Part shown: positions 19,755-30,022 of the stretch, in pieces
Layout: each line of letters starts with the position of its first letter
Numbering within the stretch: the stretch's first letter is position 1
Source: Leishmania infantum JPCM5
Lineage: Eukaryota; Euglenozoa; Kinetoplastea; Trypanosomatida; Trypanosomatidae
NCBI RefSeq assembly: GCF_000002875.2
Contig: NC_009418.2
Coordinates: 1,228,273 to 1,292,272, forward strand
Length of the DNA stretch: 64,000 nt
Direction: 5' to 3'
Program-made: the position numbers and the translations under genes
The notes under the pieces: generated by a model
Databases searched by the model: none
What the model was told of the DNA's origin: nothing
The model's input: the letters and a program-made list of their open reading frames with translations, nothing else

Positions 19755-20487
19755 TCAGCGAACAGAGAGGGGCGTGTGCGCGCGTACCCGTCTCCGAATG
19801 TCGTTCTTCTCCCACGGTTGATTCTCTTTTTTCTTGTGTGTGTGTTGTTTGTCGAGTCGATCATCTCACAACGCTGTACTTAAACGCTTTCCTCAACATC
19901 AACTGCCGATATATCCCCGACAAGTATTTTCTACTGCTCTCATGCGGCGCGGAAATGCCCCATAGTTTCCGTTGAGCCACGAAGGTGAATAACGCGCGGC
20001 CGTATGAGGATAAGCGCACGGGAAACCAGAGTTTGACGAGGGTGTCAATGCAGAGGGGGTACATCGGCCCCCTCTCCATCTCTACGGACTCATGCCTCTC
20101 TCTCTCCGAGTGTTTTGCGCTTGCCCTTACCGAAGACATTTTGCGATTGTTTGAATGTCGCTTCAGTTGTTCGTGCTTCTCATCGGCCCTGCTGCCCTCA
20201 GAGGGCCGCTAGAGGCATGCCTTTTCGCTCACTCGCTCACCCCATCATCCCCTCTTTCGTATCTCTCGCCGATACTGCACTGCGACTCCTTCTCTTTTCT
20301 TGTTTCTCTTTGTGTGACATCAACGCCAATACGCTAAACATATACGTAGAGAACGCACGAGCGGGGACGCCTTGCAGCCCGTTTCTTTCTTTTTTTTTTG
20401 CGGAATGGTCATCTTGGTGCGTGGGCAAGCCTTTGCGACACCCCTGTTTCCCTTCCTCTCTCTTGATACGCACCCGAGTTTTGTTCA

Positions 20488-23400
20488 ATGTGGGGTGGAC
20501 TCAAGAAGCGCACCCACTATGGCGACGTGTTCAGGCGCTGGAGTGCCTGTCAGGGACTGGATGTCCTGCGCACGGCGCTGTACAAGGAGCCACGCCCGTG
20601 GTACATTGCCTACACACTCCATCAGGCAAATCACCTGCTGCAAGATCATCACTGTGCGCGTCTGCTAGCATGGAGCACGTCCATTGTGGAGCTCCGGCCG
20701 AGTCTCGCTAGCAAGCAGGAAGCGTATCGATATACGCAGGAGATGTTCAGCATTTTTGTGCGGCATCACAAAGTGGGACAGCAGAGCCTGTACGAGTACA
20801 TGCGACTCTGCGCGGTCGGCAAAGACCTTAGCTCGGCGTTCGACTGGTTCAAGTACTGGCAAGAAGCGCAGCTTGGGGCGCACGACACGCTGAGCTCGCT
20901 CAGCTGGTTGTTGCGAGTGGCGGCCCTCTCGCCAAACGACGAGCGCGTAGAGGACATGGCGCTGACCGTGCTGGAGCTCTACACAGAACGCTTTGCGCTC
21001 CCCTCAGCAGACACCACAGCGAAAAACGCGGCGGCAACAACAGCAGCTGCCTCCCCTTCATTGACAACTACGTTGCGTCATTTTCAGCCTACCACTCCTG
21101 TTGAGGAAGCTGAGCTGCGGCGTTTTTTTTGTCTTTTTCAGCAACTGGCGCCGCGAGTGGAGGCGAACGCGCAAGTCCGCTCGTTTTTGGAGACACTGCC
21201 TGTCTCTGCTACAGAGGCTCTCGCGGATTGCGCTGTCACTGGCTGGCCAACCGATAGCGCACACCGTATTTTCCCTCAGTTGGAGCAACACATCAGCAGT
21301 GGCCTCACGAAGGTCTGTCTTGGCAAAAGCAGCAATGCGCCTGGAGACGAGCCGCGGCGCATTGGCGGCGATTCTCTTCCACGGCTGCGTGACTCGCTCC
21401 TGCATCCCTCCTTCCTCGCAAAACTCGAAGACAGCGCCGCGCGGCACAACGCTGCGGCGGTGGTGGCTCTGGTTGAGGACTACGAGGAGCACGTCCGGCA
21501 TGAGCGCGAACGCACGGGCAGCGGCCGTGTTCCGGCGGTGCGCAAGCGCACTAGCGAGGGGGAGGTGTGGCGTTTGTACGCGGACCCGACATCGATGGCT
21601 TTCCGCCGCAGGCTCGTCGAGGAAGGCGGGGTGACACCGGAGCTGTATCACTACCTCATCGCCGCACTGGCAGCTACCCAACCCTCGGCAGCTTTGCGCA
21701 CATTGACACGAATGGAGGAGGCGCAACTGCGGCCGCTCGATGTAACGCGTGCGACGGTCCTGGTGGCTGTTCAGGACTGTGCCGAGGATCGCCTTCGGCT
21801 CTTCCAGCAGCAGCTGGAAGAAATGCGCCTGCGCGCTCGCCTGGATGAGGACTACGATATCGTGAAGGTGGTGGAGGCGTACTGGAAATACGATTACGTG
21901 GACTTCTTTCACTACCGCAACGCGCTTGAAAAGAAAGAGTTCTACGAATTTCTTCTTCACCGGCTAGGGCCACAGGCGCTTCAGCAGCTGCTTCTCGATG
22001 CCAAAGCACACGGACCGACAGCAACCCCGGAGGACTTGGTGCTTCTCGACGAGGACCTGTGCACGGCCTCGTATCGCTACTTTCGGGCTCAAGTCGGCCG
22101 AAGCGCGGTGGAGCGCGCCCTGGACGACATCAGCACCCACATGCCAAAGCTGGACATGGGGCTTGTCGGCACGCTGCCGCACTTTGGCGATTACTGCATG
22201 GACGGCGACGATAGCATCGCCCATAGCACGGCCGCGCTTCAGGGTCTCGTGCAGCCTTACGAAACCATCTACGTCCTGGACACCTCCTTCGTAGAGACCT
22301 CCGAAGCGTTTCTCGCGGTGGGTGCCGCGTCGCCGTCGCTGGTGCTCGTCCCATACCTGTGTCTCTTGCAGCTCGCGGAGTCGGTCGCCAACGCCGACCG
22401 CTTCGTCACTTTTGACCCGGCACTGCAGCAAATGACACGCGCGGAGCCGTTTCTAGCCTCGCAGCGACTGCGCGGGCTGTTCGCTATGATTTCCGCCCCT
22501 GCCGCTTCGCGACAGGCAGGCGCGGGGCGGCGCACGCGTGTCCTGCACTTCACTGAGTGCATTTGTGCTAATCAAGTGGACCAGAAAATGCTCGACGCCC
22601 TCGGTCTTTCCCCGTCCTCCAGCGACAACGATCAGCTGCTTCTCGTCCTAGCAATGCTCAGCTCACTCAAGGCGCCAAAGACTCGCCTCGTCTTGTGCAC
22701 CGACGATGCACAGCTCGTCGAGCAGCTGGAATGCTTGCGAGGCTCCTCGTTATTTGGGTCCGCAGTGGACGTGATTCGCACGGCGCCGCCGGAGAAGCTC
22801 GATTTGGAGAAAGATCTCATCAACGACAACCCTGTGCTGAAAGGCGCCGACGAGTGGGACTCGGCCGAAGCGTTCGAGCCCCGGCTGCGCATTGCCGCTG
22901 ACTTGCGTGCGCTGAGTGAGGACAAGGACTCCGCGGTGGGTGAGCCACAGACGGTCGCCGATTCGACCGTCACCGGCAGAGACGCGGTGAGTTCCTCTCA
23001 TGGCGAGGTGGCGGCGGGCGTGGAAGTCGGCGCGTCGTCGAACGTGCCGATGAAGGTCCCAGTCACCGTTAGCGGCGGCATAGATTCCCCTTGGCTGGAG
23101 CTTCTGAAGGAGGATGAGGAAGAGGACGCCGTGGAAGTCGCGAGGGCCGCACCTGCCTCTACACGAGAGGTTGCATCAACAAGTGCGACAGCACCGCCTC
23201 CCTTACCGGGCATGTCACCAGTGGAACAGGAACGCCGCGCCCGCTTAATGGACCTATATGAGACCCCATTTGACGTTGTGCCCGTTGGCGTGCGAATGGA
23301 AGAGGCCTCGACTGTCGGGTCGGTCTTTACAGAGTTCGACTCGTTGGAGCCGGAGCTGCGGGAGGCACGCGCGGCGGATCGTGCGGCGGCGCGCTCGTCG

Positions 23401-23688
23401 CTCTCCCTCGAGGACAGTAAGGCGAGCAAACGCGGCGGCGTAAAAGCTCGCAGGCGTCGCCGCTCGGTGCTCGAGGAGGAGATGCTTGCCAATCGCGGCG
23501 CATCCAACAAGGACCGCTTTCAAATGGCGCGCCAACTGTCCAATTGGAGCGGCGGTCGCGTCCCCTTCAACCTGCGATACCGCGTGGTGGAGGCCAACGT
23601 TCGTGATCCACGTAACTCGCACCTGCGCAGCGCCTACGAGGCAGCACTGGCAAAGAAACGGTTCAGTTTTAAGCAGAAGCACGGTTAA
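20488..23688 (+). CDS. PIN-domain ribonuclease candidate with helical-repeat N-terminus
   Basis: This encodes 1066 aa from ATG 20488. The N-terminal 550 residues are helix-rich, with paired-helix blocks that look like PPR or TPR-type repeats. Residues about 590-760 read as a PIN nuclease domain: YVLDTSFVE (Asp598), a helix with LLQLAES (Glu631), SSSDNDQLL (Asp713/Asp715) and VLCTDDAQL (Asp739/740). These acidic positions are the usual metal ligands of PIN nucleases, so activity is plausible. The region about 790-960 is acidic and disordered, and the last 80 residues are basic. In trypanosomatids, PPR-like plus nuclease architectures act in mitochondrial RNA or ribosome biogenesis, so a role there is possible (inference). 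It is not clearly PRORP. Confidence 0.75.
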   Translation: MWGGLKKRTHYGDVFRRWSACQGLDVLRTALYKEPRPWYIAYTLHQANHLLQDHHCARLLAWSTSIVELRPSLASKQEAYRYTQEMFSIFVRHHKVGQQSLYEYMRLCAVGKDLSSAFDWFKYWQEAQLGAHDTLSSLSWLLRVAALSPNDERVEDMALTVLELYTERFALPSADTTAKNAAATTAAASPSLTTTLRHFQPTTPVEEAELRRFFCLFQQLAPRVEANAQVRSFLETLPVSATEALADCAVTGWPTDSAHRIFPQLEQHISSGLTKVCLGKSSNAPGDEPRRIGGDSLPRLRDSLLHPSFLAKLEDSAARHNAAAVVALVEDYEEHVRHERERTGSGRVPAVRKRTSEGEVWRLYADPTSMAFRRRLVEEGGVTPELYHYLIAALAATQPSAALRTLTRMEEAQLRPLDVTRATVLVAVQDCAEDRLRLFQQQLEEMRLRARLDEDYDIVKVVEAYWKYDYVDFFHYRNALEKKEFYEFLLHRLGPQALQQLLLDAKAHGPTATPEDLVLLDEDLCTASYRYFRAQVGRSAVERALDDISTHMPKLDMGLVGTLPHFGDYCMDGDDSIAHSTAALQGLVQPYETIYVLDTSFVETSEAFLAVGAASPSLVLVPYLCLLQLAESVANADRFVTFDPALQQMTRAEPFLASQRLRGLFAMISAPAASRQAGAGRRTRVLHFTECICANQVDQKMLDALGLSPSSSDNDQLLLVLAMLSSLKAPKTRLVLCTDDAQLVEQLECLRGSSLFGSAVDVIRTAPPEKLDLEKDLINDNPVLKGADEWDSAEAFEPRLRIAADLRALSEDKDSAVGEPQTVADSTVTGRDAVSSSHGEVAAGVEVGASSNVPMKVPVTVSGGIDSPWLELLKEDEEEDAVEVARAAPASTREVASTSATAPPPLPGMSPVEQERRARLMDLYETPFDVVPVGVRMEEASTVGSVFTEFDSLEPELREARAADRAAARSSLSLEDSKASKRGGVKARRRRRSVLEEEMLANRGASNKDRFQMARQLSNWSGGRVPFNLRYRVVEANVRDPRNSHLRSAYEAALAKKRFSFKQKHG

Positions 23689-24250
23689 TGGTGGGCGCGA
23701 GAGCGCTGTAGCCCTGGAGAGCACTTTCGGCTCGTGCTTGTGCCAGAGCTGTAGGCCATGCATGACGACTGTTACTATCATCTCACTGTACACTAACAGC
23801 GGATAGCACGTCCTACATTCCACCTGCTCGGATACACAGGCTTTTCTGCAGAGCCGACAAGGACGAGAAGACCGGGAATGGGCAACTTGCATGCCCCTCT
23901 CCTCTGTCCGTGGCACAGGGTTGCTGCACGACTTAGGCATGGCAAAGCGGCTCTTTTCGTTGGTGCTGTTGGTTTCGTTCAGCGCCTACATCCTCTTCAG
24001 GGGCGAGAAGCACAGCTTGCGGCTCCGCATCATGCCAGCGCCCCAGCGCACTTTACAGCCATGCGCACATCTCTACCTTTTTTTTTTGTTTGTTTCCTCC
24101 TCTTCTCCATAACATGGTAGCCTTTTGTCGCCTCACCGCCGTCGGTTTCCCAAGAGGGGAGGAGCACCTTATGGTGAGCCACTGCACCGGAAGGGATCGC
24201 TGCAGCCCGCCCGAGCCTGTGCTTTGTGACTGGCGTGTCGTCGAGGTAAA
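23689..24250. other. Intergenic spacer
   Basis: Ordinary spacer ending in the pyrimidine tract and splice acceptor of the next gene. A 57-codon frame at 23939-24112 runs into that tract and is probably not a gene. Confidence 0.55.
24072..24120 (+). promoter_or_regulatory. Candidate trans-splice acceptor for the ABITRAM-like gene
   Basis: A T/C tract of about 40 nt is followed by AG at 24119-24120, 130 nt before ATG 24251. Confidence 0.6.
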
Positions 24251-24886
24251 ATGGCAGAGCAGCTAGGCGCCTCCCTACCCACTGGCAGTGCCGCTGCAGC
24301 CGAGGGGTCTGCGACGGCGGCGGCAGCAGCGACAGCGAACTGGTCGTACGTGCCCCTGCCGTCGTCGACCACCTTCGACTACTTCACAGAGCGTTACTAC
24401 CACCAATTCAGTATCCGTGACTGCAAAAAGGTGAAGGGGAACGACTGCCGCATTCTCCAGCACAGCAACGGGTTGTGCGTGCTCTGCCTCGATCCTAATC
24501 ATGAACTTGTGCGGCGCTGCGCGCCCGCTGATGCGGGTGTGACGGTGGCCAAGGTGGCGTTCTTCAAGGGTCGCACCGCTATCTCGCCGGAGAATATCCA
24601 AGTTGTAGGCAAGAAAAAAAAGAACGCACTAGTCTGCCAGAATGACACGAAACTCTGCAGCATTGTGCTCTCGGACGGGACGGAGTACACAGTCCCCGCC
24701 TGCGTGAACGGGTTCGTGCTCGAACTGAACGCGACATTGCTGGAGCAGCCATGGATGGTGGCAGTGGCACCCACTGCCGAGGGTTACTTGGCCATCATCA
24801 ACCCAACCTCCAAGGCAGACTTCAGCGGTTATGAAAAGATCTGGACGGCCACCGGCGGTGACGCGGTCGGCGAAGACGAAGATTGA
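24251..24886 (+). CDS. ABITRAM / FAM206 (Simiate-like) family protein
   Basis: This encodes 211 aa from ATG 24251. After an Ala-rich N-terminus of about 30 residues, the whole remaining length follows the FAM206/ABITRAM family: the ERYY motif near residue 48, RILQHSNGLCVLCL, then SIVLSDGTEYTVPACVNG, and finally EGYLAIINP near the C-terminus. The family has a barrel-sandwich fold like biotinyl/lipoyl domains. In animals it has been linked to actin binding and nuclear speckles; its trypanosomatid role is unknown. The length is a little greater than the animal protein because of the Ala-rich start and an acidic tail. There is no signal peptide or membrane segment. Confidence 0.85.
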   Translation: MAEQLGASLPTGSAAAAEGSATAAAAATANWSYVPLPSSTTFDYFTERYYHQFSIRDCKKVKGNDCRILQHSNGLCVLCLDPNHELVRRCAPADAGVTVAKVAFFKGRTAISPENIQVVGKKKKNALVCQNDTKLCSIVLSDGTEYTVPACVNGFVLELNATLLEQPWMVAVAPTAEGYLAIINPTSKADFSGYEKIWTATGGDAVGEDED

Positions 24887-25941
24887 ATGCAGACACACGT
24901 AAAAGTATACAAGGCCACACTGTCCTCTCTGGCTCATCGCATCGAGCGCGGTTTGTATGGATAGCTGTTACGTATCCCCCTCCGTGTCTCTGTGTGGCAC
25001 AAGGCCTGTGCGATCGATTAAAAAGTGCCAGAGAGACTCGGGCAACCAGCAAGGGGGACTTTGTCCTGCGGTGCGGCTGACACCCCACACCAAGCTAGGA
25101 GATGAGTCCCGCAGCTGGGGTTGGAAAGGGAACTTGCAAGGTCGTGGTGGTGACGTGTGGAAAAAAAAAGAAGCAGCAGCCTTCTTGGATGTCCTCTTGC
25201 TGTGTCGGCTGGTTCTCCTGACTCTCTCTAGGTGCATGGCAGCTGCTCGGAGAAGGGGGAGGGCGCGGACCTCGCACGCACATCTCAGTCACTCAAATGG
25301 ACGCGCACACACACACCAACCTTCCCTCCCCACCCTTGCACGCACTCAACCCTCGATTCGACTTCTCCACATCGGACCTTCATTGCTCGCCTTTTTTTTT
25401 TCGGTCTCGCCAGAAGCCGAGAGATGGTGGCGCCGGCTTTCACCTCCCGCTCTTCCCCCTCTTCCCTCTCATCGCCCTGTTCTCTGTGCCGTCACTGGGC
25501 GCAGGCGAACTGGACGCAGTGCCACATGCCCGCCCCTGCGCATTCAGAGCAGAAGTGCACATCACAGCTACCCATCACGTCTCCCTTCGCATCAGGGCGT
25601 TCTCCCACCTGCGCACTGGTCGTGTATTTTGTGTGTGTGTGTGTGTTTTTGCGTGCTATTTTATGAACTCGCCGTGTGCAGAGCTCGCCGGTCACACACA
25701 AAAAAGCAGCCTTTGCGTGATCGCATAGCCCCGCCTATTGCCGCCTACCAGTTGCGTCGAAACTCACTCCCGCAACTCCGCTTCCCTAGGTGGTTTTCGG
25801 CACCTTTAGGGCCATCTCAGCAGTCTTGTGATTCCTCATCTGCCTTAGCGGTTCCTCTGAATTTTCGGGTGACCGACGTGCGCGGCGGGCGAGGTTGTCC
25901 CCCCTCCCCCCCCCCACACACACACGCGAAAAAATAACAGG
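24887..25941. other. Intergenic spacer
   Basis: C/T-rich. It includes a poly-T tract followed by AG at 25412-25413, a possible splice acceptor for the flippase gene. One frame stays open for 326 codons (24957-25937) but is composed of low-complexity sequence. Confidence 0.55.
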
Positions 25942-28900
25942 ATGCGACAGATACGCTACCGGGCGCTGCACAACGGTGCTGATGAAGACGCGCGAAGTCG
26001 CAACAGCAGCACCCCCAATATCTCCACGAGCAGCGCACATGGTCCTCAGCTGCCACAGCGGCACTGCTGTCGGCCACGTGATTTCGTGTTTGACGACTCC
26101 CTCAGCACTGGCGCGGCGGCGTCAGTGTTGGCCATTCCACAGCAGAAGAAACACAGTGTGCGACGGTGGCTGCGGGAAATGTTACATCTGCCGATCGCGC
26201 CGTCTCTCGACAACCGCCAAATCCCGTTTGGCTACTTCCCTGGCGAATGGTCGCCGGTCGGCTATCCGAGCAACGCGGTGAGCAACCGTCGCTACACGCT
26301 CTCCACGTTTCTGCCGCTGGCGCTGCTCCGTCAGTTTCAGAACTTCTTTAACCTCTTCTACCTCTTTCTGGCCTTCTCGCAGGTCATTCCAGTGCTGAAA
26401 GTTGGCTTCATCTTCACTTACTTTTCACCGCTAGTAATGGTGGTGTGCCTCTCGCTGATGAAGGACGCGCTCGATGAGTGGAAGCGATTCCGGCGCGATC
26501 GCATCGCCAACGTCGAGGTGTTCGAGAAACTCACAGGCGGCGGCGACGTGGTCACGGTGCGGTCGTCACACATTCGGGTAGGAGATCTGCTCATCCTGCA
26601 TCAAGATCAACGGGTGCCGGCCGACTGCGTCGTGTTGCACACCTCCGAGAAGTCCGGCACGACGTTCATTCGTACCGACCAACTTGACGGCGAAACGGAT
26701 TGGAAGCTGCGCTACCCGTTGAACTCTACCAAGGGTCTAGGATACGCCGAACTTGGTGCGCTGCGCTTCAACGTGCACTGTGGCGCGCCTCACAAAGACA
26801 TCTACAGCTTCGCCGGCACCCTCGAACTGGCCAACGGACAGAGCGAGTCGATCACGATGGAGAATGCCGTCTGGTCGTCGTGTGTGGTGGCGACGGGGAC
26901 GCTGGTGGTTGCCGTCCTATACACGGGTAGGGAGACGCGCAGCGCCCTCAACTCGACAAGCCCGCGTAACAAACTTGGCCTTATCGAGCGCGAGCTCAAC
27001 CTAATCGCGGTTCTGTGCTTCGCGCTGCTTCTGATCCTTTCCTTTCTTCTCGTAGCGCAACAGCAGTTCCGTGGCGACTTTGCCGTCATGTTCGTGCGCT
27101 TCTTCATCCTCCTCTCGTCCATGATTCCCATCTCGATGCGCGTGAACGTAGACGTCGGCCGCCTCTGGTACTCGTACGATATGTCGCATGACCCCAACAT
27201 CCCTGGCGCCGTGGCTCGCAACGCAAACCTTCCGGAGGAATTGGGTCGGCTGCGCTATCTCTTCTCCGACAAGACCGGCACACTCACAAAGAACAAGATG
27301 AAGTTTCGCGTGATGCAGGTGGGACCGGACACGGTGCTAACGGACCGCTTCACTGATCAGCTGGCGGGCGCGCTGCAGGAGTACTTTGGCACAGGCAACT
27401 GGGGAGCCGGGGCTCGGCTCATGCTCGGCAACGTCTCCGCGCGAGTCAGCGTGAGAAATTCGAAGCAATGGAGCCGTGATGTGCAGCGCGTTGGCGACCT
27501 TATCAGAGCCATTGTCCTGTGCCACAATGTGAGCCCAGTGGTGATGGAGGAGCCGTTGGCCCTTGGTACCGACGACGAAACAACGGCACCGGGTCGCGGT
27601 GCGGCTGCGGCTGTGCCGGCCACAACCGATATGAGGAGTCAGCCGACTGACTACCAAGCCTCCTCGCCAGACGAGGTTGCGCTGGTCAAGTTCTGCCGCT
27701 CCCTCGGTATTGTCTTGACCTATCGCGATCTCACAACGATCGCCTTCACCGTTGGCGGCGGTGCGCAGCTGCACACGTGCACAATCGTCAAAACGTTCCC
27801 GTTCTCGTCGGAGCGGAAGTGCATGGGCATCATCCTGCGCGAGCGCACTGGGAGCTGCAGTGGCGGCAGCTCACAGGAGACCGTCAAGTTCTACATGAAA
27901 GGCGCAGACGTGAAGATGGCGTCGGTGGTGCGCCAATCGGAGTGGCTGGACGAGTGTTGCCAGGAGCTGGCGCAGATGGGCCTGCGAACGCTCGTGTTTG
28001 CCAGTCGAACGCTCAGCGAGGAGATGCTCGGCGCCTTCCTGCAGCAGTACGAAGCCGCCATTTCAATCCTTGGTGAAGGTCGCGCAGCAGCAATCGAGGC
28101 GGCGATGAAGCTATTGGAGACGGACATGACGCTGACAGGGGTGACGGGGGTGGAGGACGAGCTGCAAGACGACGTTGTCGTCTGTCTCGAGACGCTTGGC
28201 ATGTGTGGCATCAAGGTGTGGATGCTCACGGGTGACAAGGTCGAGACTGCCATCACCATTGGCCGCTCGACTCGGCTCATTCCCCGCCACTGCCGCATCG
28301 AGTACCTGTGTGGGATGGCCCCGGCAGACATTGGTCACCGCCTGCACGAGCTGCAGGAGGAGTTTTGCTGGGGCGTGACGTGCGGCAGCATAGTGCCGCC
28401 ATGGACGCTGGTTCTGGATGGAAGCGCCCTGGCGTACTGCCTCTCCCACGCCTCCTTCTTCGCGGACGTGGCCAGAACCGCCTACTCGGTTATAGTGGCG
28501 CGATGCTCCCCGACGCAGAAGGCTGCGGTGGTTACTGTAATGCGTGATAGCTGTCGTGACGCGCGCGTCGCGGCGATCGGTGACGGAGGCAACGATGTGT
28601 CGATGATTCAGGCCGCCAACGTGGGGATCGGTATTGAGGGGTTGGAGGGGAAGCAAGCAAGCATGGCCGCTGATTTCTCCATTACGAAGTTCTCTCACTG
28701 TCTACGACTGATCATGTGGCATGGGCGGAACTCGTACCAGCGCACGTGCCGACTCAGCCAGTTCATCATGCACCGCGGCATCGTCTACTCGGTTGTGCAG
28801 ACGGTCTTCTCGGTGCTGTTTGCCGGGACGACCATGTCTGTCTTCAACGGTTATCTACTAATGGGGTACTCCACCGTATTTACCATGGCGCCAGCCTTCG

Positions 28901-29415
28901 CATTGGTGCTCGACGAAGACTTCAACGAGTCGGACGTGCACGAGTACCCGTTTCTCTACAAAGATTTGCTCAAGGCCCGCTCCATGAACACCCGCACCTT
29001 TCTGCAGTGGGTGTGGGCATCGTTCTTCCAAGGAGGGGTCATGATGCTGATGGCGCTACAGCTCTTCAAGTCGGACATGTTCCAGATTGTCACGATCGCC
29101 TACACATCGCTCCTCATCACCGAGCTGGCCATCGTTGGCGCCACCGCGCATCTTCGCATTCTCTGGCGAGAGCGCCGTGCTCGCTTCTTTCTCTTCTTGT
29201 GCTCTGAGGTGGTGTCTCTGCTGATGTTTTTCCTCGCCGTCGTCGTGTTGCCCGACACGTTCGATAGAGACTTTTTCTTTTCGTGGAGCTGCTGGTGGCG
29301 CGTCGCGGTAATCTGCCTAGCCAGCATTGCACCACTCATGATATTTCAAATGGTTGGCAAGTACATATTGTTCAACCCGCGCATCGCCGTTTCCTGCATG
29401 GGATGTCGGACGTGA
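25942..29415 (+). CDS. P4-type ATPase (phospholipid flippase), NEO1/ATP9 type
   Basis: This encodes 1157 aa from ATG 25942, the usual length for the family. All P-type landmarks are in order: the actuator motif DGETD (249-253), phosphorylated Asp in DKTGTLTKN (Asp443), MLTGDKVETA and the hinge GDGGNDVSMIQ (Asp881 on). The actuator site reads DGETDWKLR where most P4 enzymes have DGETNLK. Together with FFNLFYLFLAFSQ at the first membrane pair, this points to the NEO1/ATP9 branch, which works without a CDC50 partner and flips phosphatidylethanolamine and related lipids at Golgi or endosomes. Hydrophobic segments number about ten. It differs from the known Leishmania miltefosine transporter, a CDC50-dependent type. 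A repeat lies 153 bp downstream. Confidence 0.93.
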   Translation: MRQIRYRALHNGADEDARSRNSSTPNISTSSAHGPQLPQRHCCRPRDFVFDDSLSTGAAASVLAIPQQKKHSVRRWLREMLHLPIAPSLDNRQIPFGYFPGEWSPVGYPSNAVSNRRYTLSTFLPLALLRQFQNFFNLFYLFLAFSQVIPVLKVGFIFTYFSPLVMVVCLSLMKDALDEWKRFRRDRIANVEVFEKLTGGGDVVTVRSSHIRVGDLLILHQDQRVPADCVVLHTSEKSGTTFIRTDQLDGETDWKLRYPLNSTKGLGYAELGALRFNVHCGAPHKDIYSFAGTLELANGQSESITMENAVWSSCVVATGTLVVAVLYTGRETRSALNSTSPRNKLGLIERELNLIAVLCFALLLILSFLLVAQQQFRGDFAVMFVRFFILLSSMIPISMRVNVDVGRLWYSYDMSHDPNIPGAVARNANLPEELGRLRYLFSDKTGTLTKNKMKFRVMQVGPDTVLTDRFTDQLAGALQEYFGTGNWGAGARLMLGNVSARVSVRNSKQWSRDVQRVGDLIRAIVLCHNVSPVVMEEPLALGTDDETTAPGRGAAAAVPATTDMRSQPTDYQASSPDEVALVKFCRSLGIVLTYRDLTTIAFTVGGGAQLHTCTIVKTFPFSSERKCMGIILRERTGSCSGGSSQETVKFYMKGADVKMASVVRQSEWLDECCQELAQMGLRTLVFASRTLSEEMLGAFLQQYEAAISILGEGRAAAIEAAMKLLETDMTLTGVTGVEDELQDDVVVCLETLGMCGIKVWMLTGDKVETAITIGRSTRLIPRHCRIEYLCGMAPADIGHRLHELQEEFCWGVTCGSIVPPWTLVLDGSALAYCLSHASFFADVARTAYSVIVARCSPTQKAAVVTVMRDSCRDARVAAIGDGGNDVSMIQAANVGIGIEGLEGKQASMAADFSITKFSHCLRLIMWHGRNSYQRTCRLSQFIMHRGIVYSVVQTVFSVLFAGTTMSVFNGYLLMGYSTVFTMAPAFALVLDEDFNESDVHEYPFLYKDLLKARSMNTRTFLQWVWASFFQGGVMMLMALQLFKSDMFQIVTIAYTSLLITELAIVGATAHLRILWRERRARFFLFLCSEVVSLLMFFLAVVVLPDTFDRDFFFSWSCWWRVAVICLASIAPLMIFQMVGKYILFNPRIAVSCMGCRT

Positions 29416-29567
29416 CACTTGTGCATCCGTTCCATGATTGACGGCTGCAGAACCTTTTTTTTACCGTTCCTGCCTCGTGTTCGCTGTCTTAAATCTGTGC
29501 TTCGACACGGTCGCTGCAGCGTTCCGTCACGCGTCTTTGTTTTCTTTCACTCCTTTGAAGCCGACAG

Positions 29568-30022
29568 ATGACGGAGGTAAGCGGAGGGCCAACAGCTCAC
29601 CGTGCGCGGCATCTCAGGGTCCAGTGCACTTCCCCACCCCTCCCCCCCGCACAAACACACACACACACATTATGTCTGTGTGCGGAGGAGCGAAGCGGCC
29701 GCTTCCACCCCCCCCCACCCCCTACCACTGCTAATGCCGAACTACCTCCGGCCGTGACAAGATCCAGTACCCACAGCGTAGGGATGTCAGTGCGATGTAT
29801 CGCTGCTGACGCCGGCGGTGTAGTCGTGGATGGGCGCGGCTGTGATGCGACCAGCGAGGCACTGGTGGGCAGGGTTTGAGGCAAAGGCCACGCTCTCCGA
29901 TGGCCGGGTCGGCGCACTGCTGCAAGGCGCGTCTGTGCGACTGCTTCGCACCACGCGACGTGCCCGCTGTGGCAGCCCCGGGGGGGGGCGGGCGATAGTG
30001 GTGATTGCGTCGTTTTTGGAGG
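29568..30022 (+). mobile_element. SIDER-like retroposon, subfamily A, copy 5
   Basis: It matches copy 1 over its full length, including the extra GTTTTTGGAGG at the 3' end. It has a few private changes, for example GGGCAGGG where other copies have GGGTAGGG. It lies 153 bp past the flippase stop. Confidence 0.75.

Larger units (their letters stand above)
14921..20487. other. 5.5-kb gene-poor stretch
   Basis: This is the longest region without a convincing gene. It holds many C/T and G/T runs, a (GT)n block at about 15042-15060, a less repetitive island at about 15980-16660 that may be a decayed element, a subfamily A repeat (18712-19161), and a GGGT-run quadruplex candidate (19733-19754). Open frames of up to 231 codons are dominated by Cys, Val, Ser and Leu from GT/CT repeats and are not credible proteins. 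No tRNA-like B box was noticed by eye. Confidence 0.55.

Noticed and set aside
19280..19975. 231-codon frame in the gene-poor stretch
   Set aside because: It is dominated by Cys, Val and Leu runs derived from GT and CT simple repeats and begins inside such a run.
23939..24112. 57-codon frame with a hydrophobic start
   Set aside because: It runs into the pyrimidine tract that serves as the splice region of the ABITRAM-like gene, so it would be cut.
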